Of a stretch of 64,000 nt of DNA, positions 47,022 to 54,278 are shown one piece after another. The translations under genes and the position numbers were made by a program. Every line of letters starts with the position of its first letter. Within the stretch, counting starts at the first letter, position 1. The notes beneath the pieces are model-generated. The model had not been told where the DNA came from. It saw only the letters and a program-made list of their open reading frames with translations, and searched no databases. The stretch comes from Geothrix sp. 21YS21S-2 (GTDB taxonomy: Bacteria; Acidobacteriota; Holophagae; Holophagales; Holophagaceae), in the NCBI RefSeq assembly GCF_030846775.1, contig NZ_CP132910.1:902001-966000 (forward strand), read 5' to 3'.

Positions 47022-47438
47022 TCAGGGGTACCGGCGCCGCACCTCGGCCAGGGACCCGGCGACGAGCCGCTCCAGCACCGCCAGGTCCAGGTCGCCGAGC
47101 TGTCGAACGTACAAACAGGCCTTGCCCACCTTGTGCCTTCCCAGCTTCGCGAGGAGTTCGTCCCGCCCGGGGAAACCGGCCATCAGGTAGATGCTGATAT
47201 CGCCCTTCCGGGAGGCGAAACCCACCTGGCAGGAGTCCCCTTCCCTGCCGCTCTCGTACCTGTAGTGATAGCTTCCGAAGCCCACGATGCCGGACCCCCA
47301 CATGACTGCCGGATAGCCGGTCACGCGGGTCATCAGACGGACCAGCTCCCGGCAGTCGTCGCGCCTGGATCCATCGGCGATTCCGGCGAGGTAGGCCTCC
47401 ACGCTGGCCTGGGTGGGTCGGGTCTTGTTCTCAGCCAT
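47022..47438 (-). CDS. DUF1801 domain protein
   Basis: A 138-aa cytoplasmic protein. TRPTQASVEAYLAGIADGSRRDDCRELVRLM at the start, MWGSGIVGFGSYHYRYESGREGD in the middle and KACLYVRQLGDLDLAVLERLV at the end are the DUF1801/YdhG pattern. Function of the family is unknown (YjbR/frataxin-like fold). A second in-frame ATG at 47453 is possible; neither has a strong ribosome site. Last chromosomal gene before the integrated element. Confidence 0.8.
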   Translation of the reverse strand: MAENKTRPTQASVEAYLAGIADGSRRDDCRELVRLMTRVTGYPAVMWGSGIVGFGSYHYRYESGREGDSCQVGFASRKGDISIYLMAGFPGRDELLAKLGRHKVGKACLYVRQLGDLDLAVLERLVAGSLAEVRRRYP

Positions 47439-47454
47439 GGGAAGAAAATACATG

Positions 47455-47477
47455 AAAAGCCCCCGGGATCGGGGGCT
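47455..47477 (-). terminator. Rho-independent terminator (minus strand), distal tRNA-Cys terminator
   Basis: AGCCCCC / GGGGGCT 7-bp stem with a 6-nt loop, followed on the minus strand by TTTT. It lies downstream of the tRNA-Cys fragment in transcription direction. Confidence 0.65.
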
Positions 47478-47604
47478 GTATCTGCGGGAAATTGCCCGCC
47501 TCGGGCCGTGCAGGGAAAGTATCGGTTCTCCGGGAGTGCGGTCAACCCCGCCGCAACCGCCGGCCGAGGGCGCGGGAACAGGACGGCAGGATTGGAGACC
47601 TGGG

Positions 47605-47640
47605 AAAAAAGCCCGGAGATCTGGTCTCGCGGGCTTCTTC
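47605..47640 (-). terminator. Rho-independent terminator directly after tRNA-Cys
   Basis: On the minus strand AAGCCCG pairs with CGGGCTT, with an inner GAGA/TCTC stem, then six Ts. It begins 7 nt past the CCA end of the tRNA-Cys fragment, so it is the original host terminator of that tRNA gene. Confidence 0.85.
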
Positions 47641-47646
47641 ATCTAC

Positions 47647-47694
47647 TGGAGGCGCCGATCGGAATCGAACCGATGAATGGCAGATTTGCAGTCT
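47647..47694 (-). other. tRNA-Cys 3' fragment: attachment site of the integrated element
   Basis: Read on the minus strand, this is the 3' part of tRNA-Cys: anticodon stem-loop AGA CTGCAAA TCT (anticodon GCA), T-arm with GGTTCGATTCC, and acceptor strand ending GGCGCCTCCA with encoded CCA. No 5' half (acceptor GGCGCC plus D-arm) exists upstream; AT-rich element DNA begins in the anticodon stem. This is the expected att remnant after integrase recombination in a tRNA gene. The complete tRNA-Cys should be rebuilt at the far end, beyond 64,000. Confidence 0.85.
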
Positions 47695-48448
47695 TGGTTT
47701 CTTGCAATAACAACCTTTATTTTCAACATTTAGCTATTTTAATTAACAATTTTTAGGCATTGAATCTAAATATACTTAGCCATATCAAGGATTTGAAGGT
47801 CGGACAAAATCCGGACATTCCTTCTGGTTCCATGCACTTGCATTTCTATTATAATCAATACTTACGTATTTGGCTTGTTAATATTGAAGTATTCATTGTA
47901 ATTTCTATTCAGTGGTTCTCTGGATTTATATGAATTTGTCTAAACCTTTGATCTGTCAAGCAGATTAGTAATCTGGAGCAAGTGCCAAACATCAGTGATT
48001 GCTAAAATACCATTGCGACGCCTTCTCAATTGCCCCGCCCTACCCTGTCCAGCATCCCGAATACCCAAGATGCCTACTACCTGCACTTAGGGTCATGCCG
48101 ATTCTACCCTAGCCCTAAGTGTTGAAATGGTTGCGCATTCTAAGGCTTTGCCTGCCAACCCTACCCTGCCTGGACACGACAGAGGCCCAGGCGGTGAGAA
48201 TATGTCTCGTTTTTTGGCATAAAGATTAGTATTAGGGATGATAGGTCTTTGGATTAGAGATCATGGGGCAAAACCCAAAAGATTAGAAATCGTTTGCCGG
48301 AGGATTCAACATTACGGCCCTACCTGCTAGGGCACTTTTTCGGAGATTTTGGCTAAAAGGCAAATTGTTAACAAATCCGTGACATGAACCATTTAATGAT
48401 GCACTTATTTTTCATATTTTTACCGTTATTCTACTTCGCTTTTTTGAA
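47695..48448. other. Gene-free left arm of the element with short repeats
   Basis: About 750 bp with no convincing gene. It contains CCCTACCCTG at 48,038 and 48,159, variants CTACCCTA at 48,104 and GCCCTACCTG at 48,318, and a 9-bp inverted pair CACTTAGGG (48,084) / CCCTAAGTG (48,113). A further CCCTACCCTA lies near the other end of the element (62,687). Repeats next to an att site suggest integrase arm sites or a replication/regulatory region, but this is inference. Confidence 0.45.
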
Positions 48449-48518
48449 GTGCGAGCGGTTGGGAACGGTTATAGCTCTCCTGCCCTATCCATTGGAGCAC
48501 TGTTGCTCCCACTCGCAC
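48449..48518. other. tRNA-like folded element upstream of the RHH gene
   Basis: A 70-nt segment closed by a perfect 7-bp stem GTGCGAG (48,449) / CTCGCAC (48,512) and containing a perfect hairpin GGAGCA-CTGT-TGCTCC (48,494-48,509). The minus strand holds GCTCCAATGGATAGGGCA, close to a tRNA D-arm (GCTCAATGGATAGAGCA). No T-arm (GTTCRANNC) or proper anticodon arm can be folded, so it is not a functional tRNA; it could be a decayed phage tRNA or a cis-acting RNA. Confidence 0.4.
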
Positions 48519-48528
48519 AGGAGCCGCC

Positions 48529-48708
48529 ATGGCCGCACCACTCAAAGCACCAGAGATTAGAGCAAGAAGCAAAATCAATACCTACCTTACTAAAAGCACA
48601 CATGACAAGCTGAAGGAGCTTGCAAAAGGGCATAACACAACCATTAGCAACATTATCAAGGAATTGGTAGAAGTCTACCTCAACCAAGAAACAGAAAAGG
48701 AGAAATAG
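48529..48708 (+). CDS. Ribbon-helix-helix (Arc/MetJ-like) DNA-binding protein
   Basis: A 59-aa protein with AGGAG 6 nt before ATG. After a basic N-terminus (APEIRARSKINTYLTKSTHDKL) come two short helices, KLKELAKGHNTTISNIIKELVEVYL, the layout of RHH repressors in which INTYL would form the DNA-contacting strand. Likely a regulator of the element, possibly of its own operon with the two genes that follow at 2-nt spacings. Confidence 0.65.
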   Translation: MAAPLKAPEIRARSKINTYLTKSTHDKLKELAKGHNTTISNIIKELVEVYLNQETEKEK

Positions 48709-48710
48709 AA

Positions 48711-49148
48711 ATGGCATCCATCAATTGCGAAACATTCATTTGCGGAATCAATGTATTCCCCACATTCAGCGTTAGGCGGGAACCTCAAATGAGATTGAAT
48801 TTCCCCAATGCTTATGAATTCCTGGACGAAAGCACACTCTTGAACATCATCAAATTTTTTGATTACATTGATGATGACGATAAGAGAAATGCATTCGCGG
48901 CTGAATACATCAAAGAAAACAAGCTAAAATTATACAATTTGTTGCTTGATACGCATGTGAGGCCGCTTGATTTTTGTCTTGAATGCAGGCGCATCTTTGA
49001 CCTCTTCACTCTGGAAAAAGCCTACACCTGGACATATGAAGGTGAAACACTCACATTGAAATACACCCTAGAAACCGTCAAAAACAACGATGAGGCAAAA
49101 GAAGCATTATTCAACCGACTTGCGGTAATCAAAGGACAGGAGAAGTAG
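48711..49148 (+). CDS. Hypothetical protein of the element
   Basis: A 145-aa protein not recognised. GGAGAAATAG overlaps the stop of the RHH gene and serves as ribosome site, so translation is coupled. It is acidic, with FFDYIDDDDKRNAF and a helix-rich centre, and has three cysteines including one in FCLECRR. No membrane helix or signal. AT-rich codon use differs sharply from the host chromosome. Confidence 0.6.
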   Translation: MASINCETFICGINVFPTFSVRREPQMRLNFPNAYEFLDESTLLNIIKFFDYIDDDDKRNAFAAEYIKENKLKLYNLLLDTHVRPLDFCLECRRIFDLFTLEKAYTWTYEGETLTLKYTLETVKNNDEAKEALFNRLAVIKGQEK

Positions 49149-49150
49149 AA

Positions 49151-49417
49151 ATGACTAACAACCTTAACAATATCCAAGAGGCAGTAGACAAGCTCAACAT
49201 TCCAGAGCAGAAAGAAGTAGATGAAGCCTGGAAAGAGGCTTGTGAAGTGGCGTTAGACATTGCCAGAAATGATATTGAAGGCATTGACGACGATCTAATC
49301 AAAAATGTATACATGCCAAAAGAAGATAATGAATCAGATAAACACTATGAAGCCAGAGTAAAATTGGTATCAGAAGCTCTTGGAAAGATAGTGCTTTCGA
49401 TTCCTGATGCTGAGTAG
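49151..49417 (+). CDS. Hypothetical acidic protein of the element
   Basis: An 88-aa, highly acidic, helical protein (DEAWKEACEVALDIARNDIEGIDDD). AGGAGAAG lies just upstream and the gap to the previous gene is 2 nt. It is the third and last gene of the RHH operon, ended by a strong terminator. Acidic small phage proteins often mimic DNA or bind host enzymes; nothing specific supports that here. Confidence 0.55.
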   Translation: MTNNLNNIQEAVDKLNIPEQKEVDEAWKEACEVALDIARNDIEGIDDDLIKNVYMPKEDNESDKHYEARVKLVSEALGKIVLSIPDAE

Positions 49418-49426
49418 ATAGAGCTT

Positions 49427-49467
49427 AGGCCATCCTTTGAGAAATCATTGGATGGCCTATTTTTTTT
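49427..49467 (+). terminator. Rho-independent terminator of the RHH operon
   Basis: AGGCCATCC / GGATGGCCT is a perfect 9-bp stem with a 14-nt loop, followed by a run of eight Ts. It sits 10 nt after the last stop codon, between convergent operons. Confidence 0.9.
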
Positions 49468-49489
49468 GCCCATTTTCTGAATCAAAATA

Positions 49490-49990
49490 TCAAAATCCCT
49501 GACCTTGAATGAAATTTAATGCCTGCTCTCTTGTGACTTGTGTATATTTCTTTTTATCATTGCAGAGCAGAATCATGTTGCGATTATTTGCTCTATTTGC
49601 CGTGGCATATGAGGCGTGAATCCAGGTTCCGTGAGGATTCTGATCTGACATGCCCTCCAAGATAAGCTGATCAAAGATTATGCCTGCCTGGAGAATGAGC
49701 CGTAGGGCCTTTAGTAGTGGCATATCAGCAAGAACCATATCCAGAGCTTCAGCCCTTGCGTGTTGGCTTGTAGACACTCCACCTACCAGCCTATTAAGCT
49801 CGTCACATCTCCAGCCGGAATTGATGTGTATTGGCGTATTCAGTGCCTCTCTGATTGGTTCAAAGAGAAATTCGGCAAGGATCTTGGCTCTTGGAATCAA
49901 ATCATCTGGAAGCGAATTATCAATTCCATTCTTAACAGCAATATCAGAATGTTCCAATTCTTCTTTTGAAAGGTGTTTCGACAATTGCAT
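49490..49990 (-). CDS. Phage endolysin, M15A-type peptidase
   Basis: A 166-aa single-domain protein: N-terminal KHLSKEELEHSDIA, ILAEFLFEPIREALNTPIHINSGWRCDELNRLVGGV, then zinc ligands in SQHARAEALDM (His and Asp) and WIHASYA (His). This is the Peptidase_M15_3 type found in phage lysins that cut murein stem peptides. The usual G after SQHxx is replaced (SQHARAEA), which is unusual but spares the ligands. No signal peptide. Last gene of the minus-strand phage operon; the 37-aa membrane peptide at 52,715 could act as a holin. Confidence 0.75.
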   Translation of the reverse strand: MQLSKHLSKEELEHSDIAVKNGIDNSLPDDLIPRAKILAEFLFEPIREALNTPIHINSGWRCDELNRLVGGVSTSQHARAEALDMVLADMPLLKALRLILQAGIIFDQLILEGMSDQNPHGTWIHASYATANRANNRNMILLCNDKKKYTQVTREQALNFIQGQGF

Positions 49991-49991
49991 A

Positions 49992-50654
49992 CTATCTACC
50001 AGACATTAACCTATCAAGCTTTTCATTAATATTTCGTAGCTCAATTGAAATCTGAATCTCAAGCTTTGCAATTCTTACATCATGGTCTGACATCTTTGTA
50101 TTGGCACCTTCTGAATGATTTTCTAGCATGTCCAATCGTGCTGTAATAGCCTCAAGTGCAATTTCAACATCAGTATTGGCCTGTTCAACCATTGTCTTTG
50201 AATGGGTTGCACACTTTGAAGCCTGCTTATCTTCCTGAGTAGATTGTCTATCTTCTATAGCCTTCTTAAAGAGCGGTCTGATTTCTGGGCTATTGGAGAT
50301 GGACGGAGCGAGTCTGTCATCTGCGAATTTCTTCATAAGGGTATCTTTTGGGAAATAGATACCATTTGGACGAGGTTTGTAGTGTGTGTAGTAGAGAATA
50401 TAGGCAGTAATTACCTGGGATTTGCCTGTCTGACTTGCCAGCATAAATGTAATTCTTTGGTATCTCTTATCATTTCCTACGGCCAACATTTCATACTGAT
50501 ATGGCATTAGTGTTGTATTGTATCTGCCAGCAAACCTCGACTCACCACCCGCAACATACAGGAATATATTTGCCCAATCAGCAGGGTTAATATCTGGCTT
50601 TGGCTTGATAATAGTCAATACACGCCTAAGCGTGTCCTTAATTCTGATATCCAC
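49992..50654 (-). CDS. Truncated GpA-type terminase large subunit fused to a coiled coil
   Basis: A 220-aa protein. Residues 1-~115 match the start of GpA-family terminase ATPases: ADWANIFLYVAGGESRFAGRY, MPYQYEMLAVGND, the Walker A-like FMLASQTGKSQV and FADDRLAPSISNSPEIRPL. Then similarity stops and a long coiled coil follows (about 118-220: EIALEAITARLDMLENH, RIAKLEIQISIELRNINEKLDRLM). Walker B, the C-motif and the nuclease domain are absent (full proteins are ~600 aa). Either an internal deletion joined two genes, or this is a specialised protein that interferes with a helper terminase. Confidence 0.75.
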   Translation of the reverse strand: MDIRIKDTLRRVLTIIKPKPDINPADWANIFLYVAGGESRFAGRYNTTLMPYQYEMLAVGNDKRYQRITFMLASQTGKSQVITAYILYYTHYKPRPNGIYFPKDTLMKKFADDRLAPSISNSPEIRPLFKKAIEDRQSTQEDKQASKCATHSKTMVEQANTDVEIALEAITARLDMLENHSEGANTKMSDHDVRIAKLEIQISIELRNINEKLDRLMSGR

Positions 50655-51197
50655 TTAAATACTACTTTCTTCTATATCTTCATCTTCAATAAACACATTT
50701 TTGATAAATGTTGCCTCATTCATTTTCTCGAAAATTGCATCAATCTGCGCCTGGAGAATTGACGCTTTCTCGTCTTCTGTCTGTCCATCGTGGATGAGCT
50801 TTGAGGCTAGATCGCCAAAGCTTTCACGCATGGTATTAGCGGCTGAAATGGTTCTTGACCAGCCATCTTCAATATCACGAGCAGGCAGAAGAGCCTCTTT
50901 CTCTCGTTCGTATTTCAGCTTCTCTCTATCAGCTTCAATCTTGAGCTTCACCAATCGAGCTTGGTCTAATGGTCCCAAGTCTTCATCTTTCAAACCTGAT
51001 CGATACTTAACATACCAAGCAAGAACATCTTCAAGAACATAGTAATTTTTTGTTCTACCCACCTTTTCTGGATCAATACGAAATGGAAGACCCTTATCTT
51101 TAACCAAATTTGATATATGTTGTGGTGATAAACCTAATATATCATGAACATTATCAAGGGTCATATTATCTGTGTTAAGGTTTTTAATTATTGCCAT
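50655..51197 (-). CDS. Phage terminase small subunit (Nu1-like)
   Basis: A 180-aa protein directly upstream of the truncated large subunit (no gap). N-terminal winged-helix-like HTH (DNVHDILGLSPQHISNLVKDKGLPF) is followed by DQARLVKLKIEADREKLKYEREKEALLPARDIEDGW, the pattern of phage DNA-packaging Nu1/TerS proteins. The C-terminus is helical and ends acidic (FIEDEDIEESS). It would bind the packaging site of the element. Confidence 0.75.
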   Translation of the reverse strand: MAIIKNLNTDNMTLDNVHDILGLSPQHISNLVKDKGLPFRIDPEKVGRTKNYYVLEDVLAWYVKYRSGLKDEDLGPLDQARLVKLKIEADREKLKYEREKEALLPARDIEDGWSRTISAANTMRESFGDLASKLIHDGQTEDEKASILQAQIDAIFEKMNEATFIKNVFIEDEDIEESSI

Positions 51198-51256
51198 TAT
51201 ATATTCTCGCTATACCATATTGCGCTACTATCTTAGGGTCCAATATACTTAATCTA

Positions 51257-51288
51257 CTATTATATCTATATCAAATCGGTTCAAATCG
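51257..51288 (-). promoter_or_regulatory. Promoter and direct-repeat site upstream of the terminase genes
   Basis: On the minus strand TTGAAC (51,279-51,284) and TAATAG (51,257-51,262) are separated by 16 bp, within a very AT-rich segment ahead of TerS. TCAAATCG occurs twice exactly 10 bp apart (51,271 and 51,281), overlapping the -35 region, as expected for a regulator binding one face of the helix. Confidence 0.45.
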
Positions 51289-51418
51289 AGTAAGAGTAGT
51301 GGAAAAGCGGGCGTTGCGAACCTCCGATTTGCAGGCCATTTATGAAGGACCCATCGAAATCATGAGGGCGCATGAGTGATTGACCTTTCGTGCCCAACAT
51401 CTCTGATCACTCACCTTG

Positions 51419-52084
51419 CTACTTCTTTGGCCTCATGCTCTTGAATACCTGTTCGATAGCCTGCGTGAAGACCTCTTGGTATTCGCTTGAGACAATCTGG
51501 TTTGCCGTGTCTATGAAGTGGGGCTTCACAGGTCGAGTGATGCGGCTGGTCATGCGATAGATTGGCTTGATGGTCCTCTTCCCTGTTCTCTGGAAGATCA
51601 TGAGAGAGCCTGTGTCGCTCTTCAGTGAGAAGGTTCTATTGCCGCCTGTCTGGTGGGGCTGGATCGTGCCAGAGCCAAAGGTCAGGTTCCGCATAGCCAG
51701 AGCATTGGAGCCTCTTACGATCTTGTTTGTGAGCTTTCCAGCTTGAGCAGCCAAGAGAGATCGACCATTAGCCGGTGTGTGCGCCTGCCCTTCTTCAAAG
51801 GATGCCAATTGGGCATACTCAACAGAGATGGTGACATTCCACTTTGTCTTTGTTGCCCTATTCACCTTAGATATCTTGATTGAATTGAATATGAATTTCT
51901 TGCGTGAGTCTTTGATCTTGAATGAGGATTCGATACGCTCTCTCATTCTCTGTTGGAATCTATCAGCCAACATATTGAGACCTCGCTTAATAGCCTCTGG
52001 AATCTGGTCTTCTCTCTGGATATTTTTGAAGTATTCAATTACTGGCTGGACTTGCATATCAACATTAACAATCATCATCTTCAA
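51419..52084 (-). CDS. HK97 gp10-like / minor tail (head-tail joining) protein
   Basis: A 221-aa protein. IPEAIKRGLNMLADRFQQRMRERI, then EYAQLASFEEGQAH, and a C-terminal tail-domain region TRPVKPHFIDTANQIVSSEYQEVFTQAIEQVF resemble gp10-like tail-completion or minor-tail proteins. Basic overall. It is one of only two structural-type genes in the element. A ~220-bp gap separates it from TerS. Assignment is by overall pattern, not by an invariant motif. Confidence 0.5.
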   Translation of the reverse strand: MKMMIVNVDMQVQPVIEYFKNIQREDQIPEAIKRGLNMLADRFQQRMRERIESSFKIKDSRKKFIFNSIKISKVNRATKTKWNVTISVEYAQLASFEEGQAHTPANGRSLLAAQAGKLTNKIVRGSNALAMRNLTFGSGTIQPHQTGGNRTFSLKSDTGSLMIFQRTGKRTIKPIYRMTSRITRPVKPHFIDTANQIVSSEYQEVFTQAIEQVFKSMRPKK

Positions 52085-52091
52085 TCACCGG

Positions 52092-52718
52092 CTATTCTCC
52101 AGAATGATCGTCTGGCATAGAGTATGGATCTTCTCTACCGTCAGGATCATATGTCTCTTCATAGATTAAATCATCTGGATCACTTTGAAGTAGCCATTCA
52201 TCCATTGTTCCGGTATGGACAGCATGATCAGTGAGCTTCTGATTCATCCCTTGAAGATCAAATTTGAAGCGCATATAGAAGTATGTGTAGACAGTGGCAT
52301 AGACATCTATACCGTCTTTGTCCTGTCCAATCACCCGCTTTGGATCATACTTCCCAATATTCTTGATCCCAGATACCACAAGATTATTAAAACAATCTTC
52401 ATATAGATCACCCCATTTGGTCATACGCGCCATCATTCCATAGATCAGGCGACACAAGTAGAGAATGAAATCATCTCTATTGGCATCTGTCTTATTCAGA
52501 TTCCATTTGAGCCAGAGGTATTGACCAACCTCTGTGATGAATGGCGTCTTGGCTGGCCTGCCCTTCCTTGGCTTTGTGGACGGTTGAATCTCTGGGAAGT
52601 AGGCACAGGCTCGCTTGATGAAGGCTGGAGAGCATGAGTCAATGGTCCTGGTCTTTAATATTTCTTGGATGGTCCTCTTCTCTATTTCAGTGACCATCTG
52701 TTCATCGTATGGCATCAT
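52092..52718 (-). CDS. Sigma-70-region-2-like phage protein (gp55-like)
   Basis: A 208-aa protein. Residues ~85-155 (ILYLCRLIYGMMARMTKWGD, LYEDCFNNLVVSGIKNIGKYDP, then YATVYTYFYMRFKFDL) follow the order of sigma region 2: core-binding helix, helix with a K-Y-D-P turn, and an aromatic -10-recognition helix. This resembles T4 gp55-type late sigma factors. The C-terminus is very acidic (DPDGREDPYSMPDDHSGE). Alternatively a structural protein. It overlaps the 37-aa membrane peptide gene by 4 nt. Confidence 0.5.
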   Translation of the reverse strand: MMPYDEQMVTEIEKRTIQEILKTRTIDSCSPAFIKRACAYFPEIQPSTKPRKGRPAKTPFITEVGQYLWLKWNLNKTDANRDDFILYLCRLIYGMMARMTKWGDLYEDCFNNLVVSGIKNIGKYDPKRVIGQDKDGIDVYATVYTYFYMRFKFDLQGMNQKLTDHAVHTGTMDEWLLQSDPDDLIYEETYDPDGREDPYSMPDDHSGE

Positions 52719-52828
52719 CTTTTATTTCTTTCAATATACAAACAAATCAATAATGTTAATAACGCGATATCAAGTATTACGATAAAGGCCCATACCGTAT
52801 AACCCATCATCAATAACAGGAACCACAT
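52715..52828 (-). CDS. 37-aa hydrophobic membrane peptide (holin-like candidate)
   Basis: A small gene starting ATG 52828, overlapping the RusA stop (TAATG), and ending in TGA that overlaps the next start. The product is nearly all hydrophobic (FLLLMMGYTVWAFIVIL, ALLTLLICLY) with a basic tail ERNKR. Precise double translational coupling argues it is real. A small membrane peptide in the same operon as an endolysin could be a holin or pinholin; this is inference. Confidence 0.6.
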   Translation of the reverse strand: MWFLLLMMGYTVWAFIVILDIALLTLLICLYIERNKR

Positions 52829-53394
52829 TATGGAGTCTGAATAGCGACCTGGATATCCATGATCTCTATTTCTATCTTTTCTTCTACACTACAAATCTTC
52901 TGGAGGCACAAACCAAAGACCTGTGAATCGTCCAAGCCAGCCTCAATCTCTCTCAAGGCTTCAAATAGGGCATCAACAGCCGCCTTCTCATAGCTGGCAG
53001 CATCCTTGATCCTGATCCCACCGGCTTTTGTGAACCAGGTAGGACAGTGGAGCCGTAGAACCAGGCACAGGCTTTGACCTTTGAGAGCCTGAACATCACC
53101 AGAGAGGCCATGAGCTTCAATCTGTTTCAGAATCTCATGCTGAGCTATGGCTTTCCAGATTCTTCCTTCTGGTGTCAGGACTCGATATCGCCCTCTGGTC
53201 ATGTAAAGCTGATTAATAGATGGTGGGAAAGAAGATAGCTGGAATACAAGCATTGATTGATGGTCTCTAGAGATTAATTCTGTCTCTTGATCCGAGAGAT
53301 GAGACGATTTCTCAAATTTATTTTCAAAAATATCTGATATGCTCTGCCCATTCCGGGAGTCAGAGCATGTTTCTTCAAACGGTTCAGCAGGCAT
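52828..53394 (-). CDS. RusA-family Holliday junction resolvase
   Basis: A 188-aa frame; the RusA fold begins near residue 49 (VFQLSSFPPSINQLY), so the true start may be ATG 53253 (about 141 aa, usual RusA length). Motifs: PPSINQLYMTRGRYRVLTPEG, the acidic KDAASYEKAAVDALFEAL and DDSQVFGL, matching the metal-binding positions, though the normal D-x-D-N reads D-A-A-S here. It resolves branched DNA before packaging. If the longer start is used it overlaps the divergent gene at 53,367 by 28 bp. Confidence 0.75.
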   Translation of the reverse strand: MPAEPFEETCSDSRNGQSISDIFENKFEKSSHLSDQETELISRDHQSMLVFQLSSFPPSINQLYMTRGRYRVLTPEGRIWKAIAQHEILKQIEAHGLSGDVQALKGQSLCLVLRLHCPTWFTKAGGIRIKDAASYEKAAVDALFEALREIEAGLDDSQVFGLCLQKICSVEEKIEIEIMDIQVAIQTP

Positions 53395-54263
53395 GCTCTA
53401 ATTGCCATCCGGTTCATGGTGCGATTCAGCAGGCCTCCACTTCAAGCAATACCTTGGCCTGGATAGGTGCAATTGGGGCAATCACCGGAGGCATAGGAGC
53501 CTGTGTGGCAGCAATAATTTCCGGGTTTGCAGCCAGCATCAGCCGAGAATCAGCAAAGGCAAGCGAAGATGCTTTAGTCGTCAGCCGTGAAGCCGTTCAA
53601 TCAAGCAAAGATGCGGCAGAAGCCAGCCGGATATCTGCCGATATCATGCAAAAACAGTATCAAGATGAATCGGACCAAAAGAGGCCCTTGCTCGAATTCG
53701 GAAAGATTGAATTGACGAATAAAGATAGAGATAATTACTCTCAATACCATGACCCAACACGGTGCGTATTGCACAGATTCACAATACCCGTCAAGAACAA
53801 GCGTCAAGAATATCTTGAAGATATTTCATATATATATGCATTTTATAGCGACAACGAAATTATCGATATTGGCTTCAATTTTCACTCAATAGCCTATTCT
53901 TGCAGGGATCATTACATTATAGACGAGATAATTCAAAATCCAAAAAAATACCCCAACAAAGATGTTTATTTGTTTTTGTTTGTAAATGTTCACGACATTA
54001 ACGGAAAGAGCAAATTTGCAATATATGGCGAAAAATTTGATAAATCATGCTGCAATAATTTTAATATTACCATTAGCAAAAAGCTTGAACCAATCCAGCA
54101 TGAATTGACAGCCGCTATTGGTGAAATATATGCAGAAATCATAAATATGAGCAAAGCACATCTAAGGTATAACAAAAGAGATAAAATGATTAGACTATTA
54201 GAACAAGACGCTTTATTCATAAAAAGCCTTGAACAGTGTAGAAAAATAAATCCAGATTTATAG
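53367..54263 (+). CDS. Membrane-anchored protein, family A member 1 (CxxCH, TM, coiled coil, soluble domain)
   Basis: A 298-aa protein of unknown function; GGGAG precedes ATG 53367. N-terminal segment QACSNCHPVHGAIQQ (residues 8-22) contains C-x-x-C-H-x-x-H. A TM helix follows (about 30-54, AWIGAIGAITGGIGACVAAII), then a charged coiled coil (about 56-100, SRESAKASEDALVVSREAV) and, after KRPLLEFGKIEL, a beta-rich soluble domain to the end. Positive charges after the TM favour N-out/C-in. It is the first of three tandem paralogs on the plus strand. Confidence 0.7.
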   Translation: MFLQTVQQACSNCHPVHGAIQQASTSSNTLAWIGAIGAITGGIGACVAAIISGFAASISRESAKASEDALVVSREAVQSSKDAAEASRISADIMQKQYQDESDQKRPLLEFGKIELTNKDRDNYSQYHDPTRCVLHRFTIPVKNKRQEYLEDISYIYAFYSDNEIIDIGFNFHSIAYSCRDHYIIDEIIQNPKKYPNKDVYLFLFVNVHDINGKSKFAIYGEKFDKSCCNNFNITISKKLEPIQHELTAAIGEIYAEIINMSKAHLRYNKRDKMIRLLEQDALFIKSLEQCRKINPDL

Positions 54264-54278
54264 CCAAGGAGCCAGAGC

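Noticed and set aside
48449-48518. Functional tRNA gene
   Set aside because: Acceptor-like stem and D-arm-like string exist, but no T-arm and no 5-bp anticodon stem with a 7-nt loop can be formed on either strand.
51302-51421. Short minus-strand frame in the gap between the tail-protein and TerS genes
   Set aside because: About 40 codons without ribosome site or recognisable sequence; the gap is better read as promoter and leader DNA.
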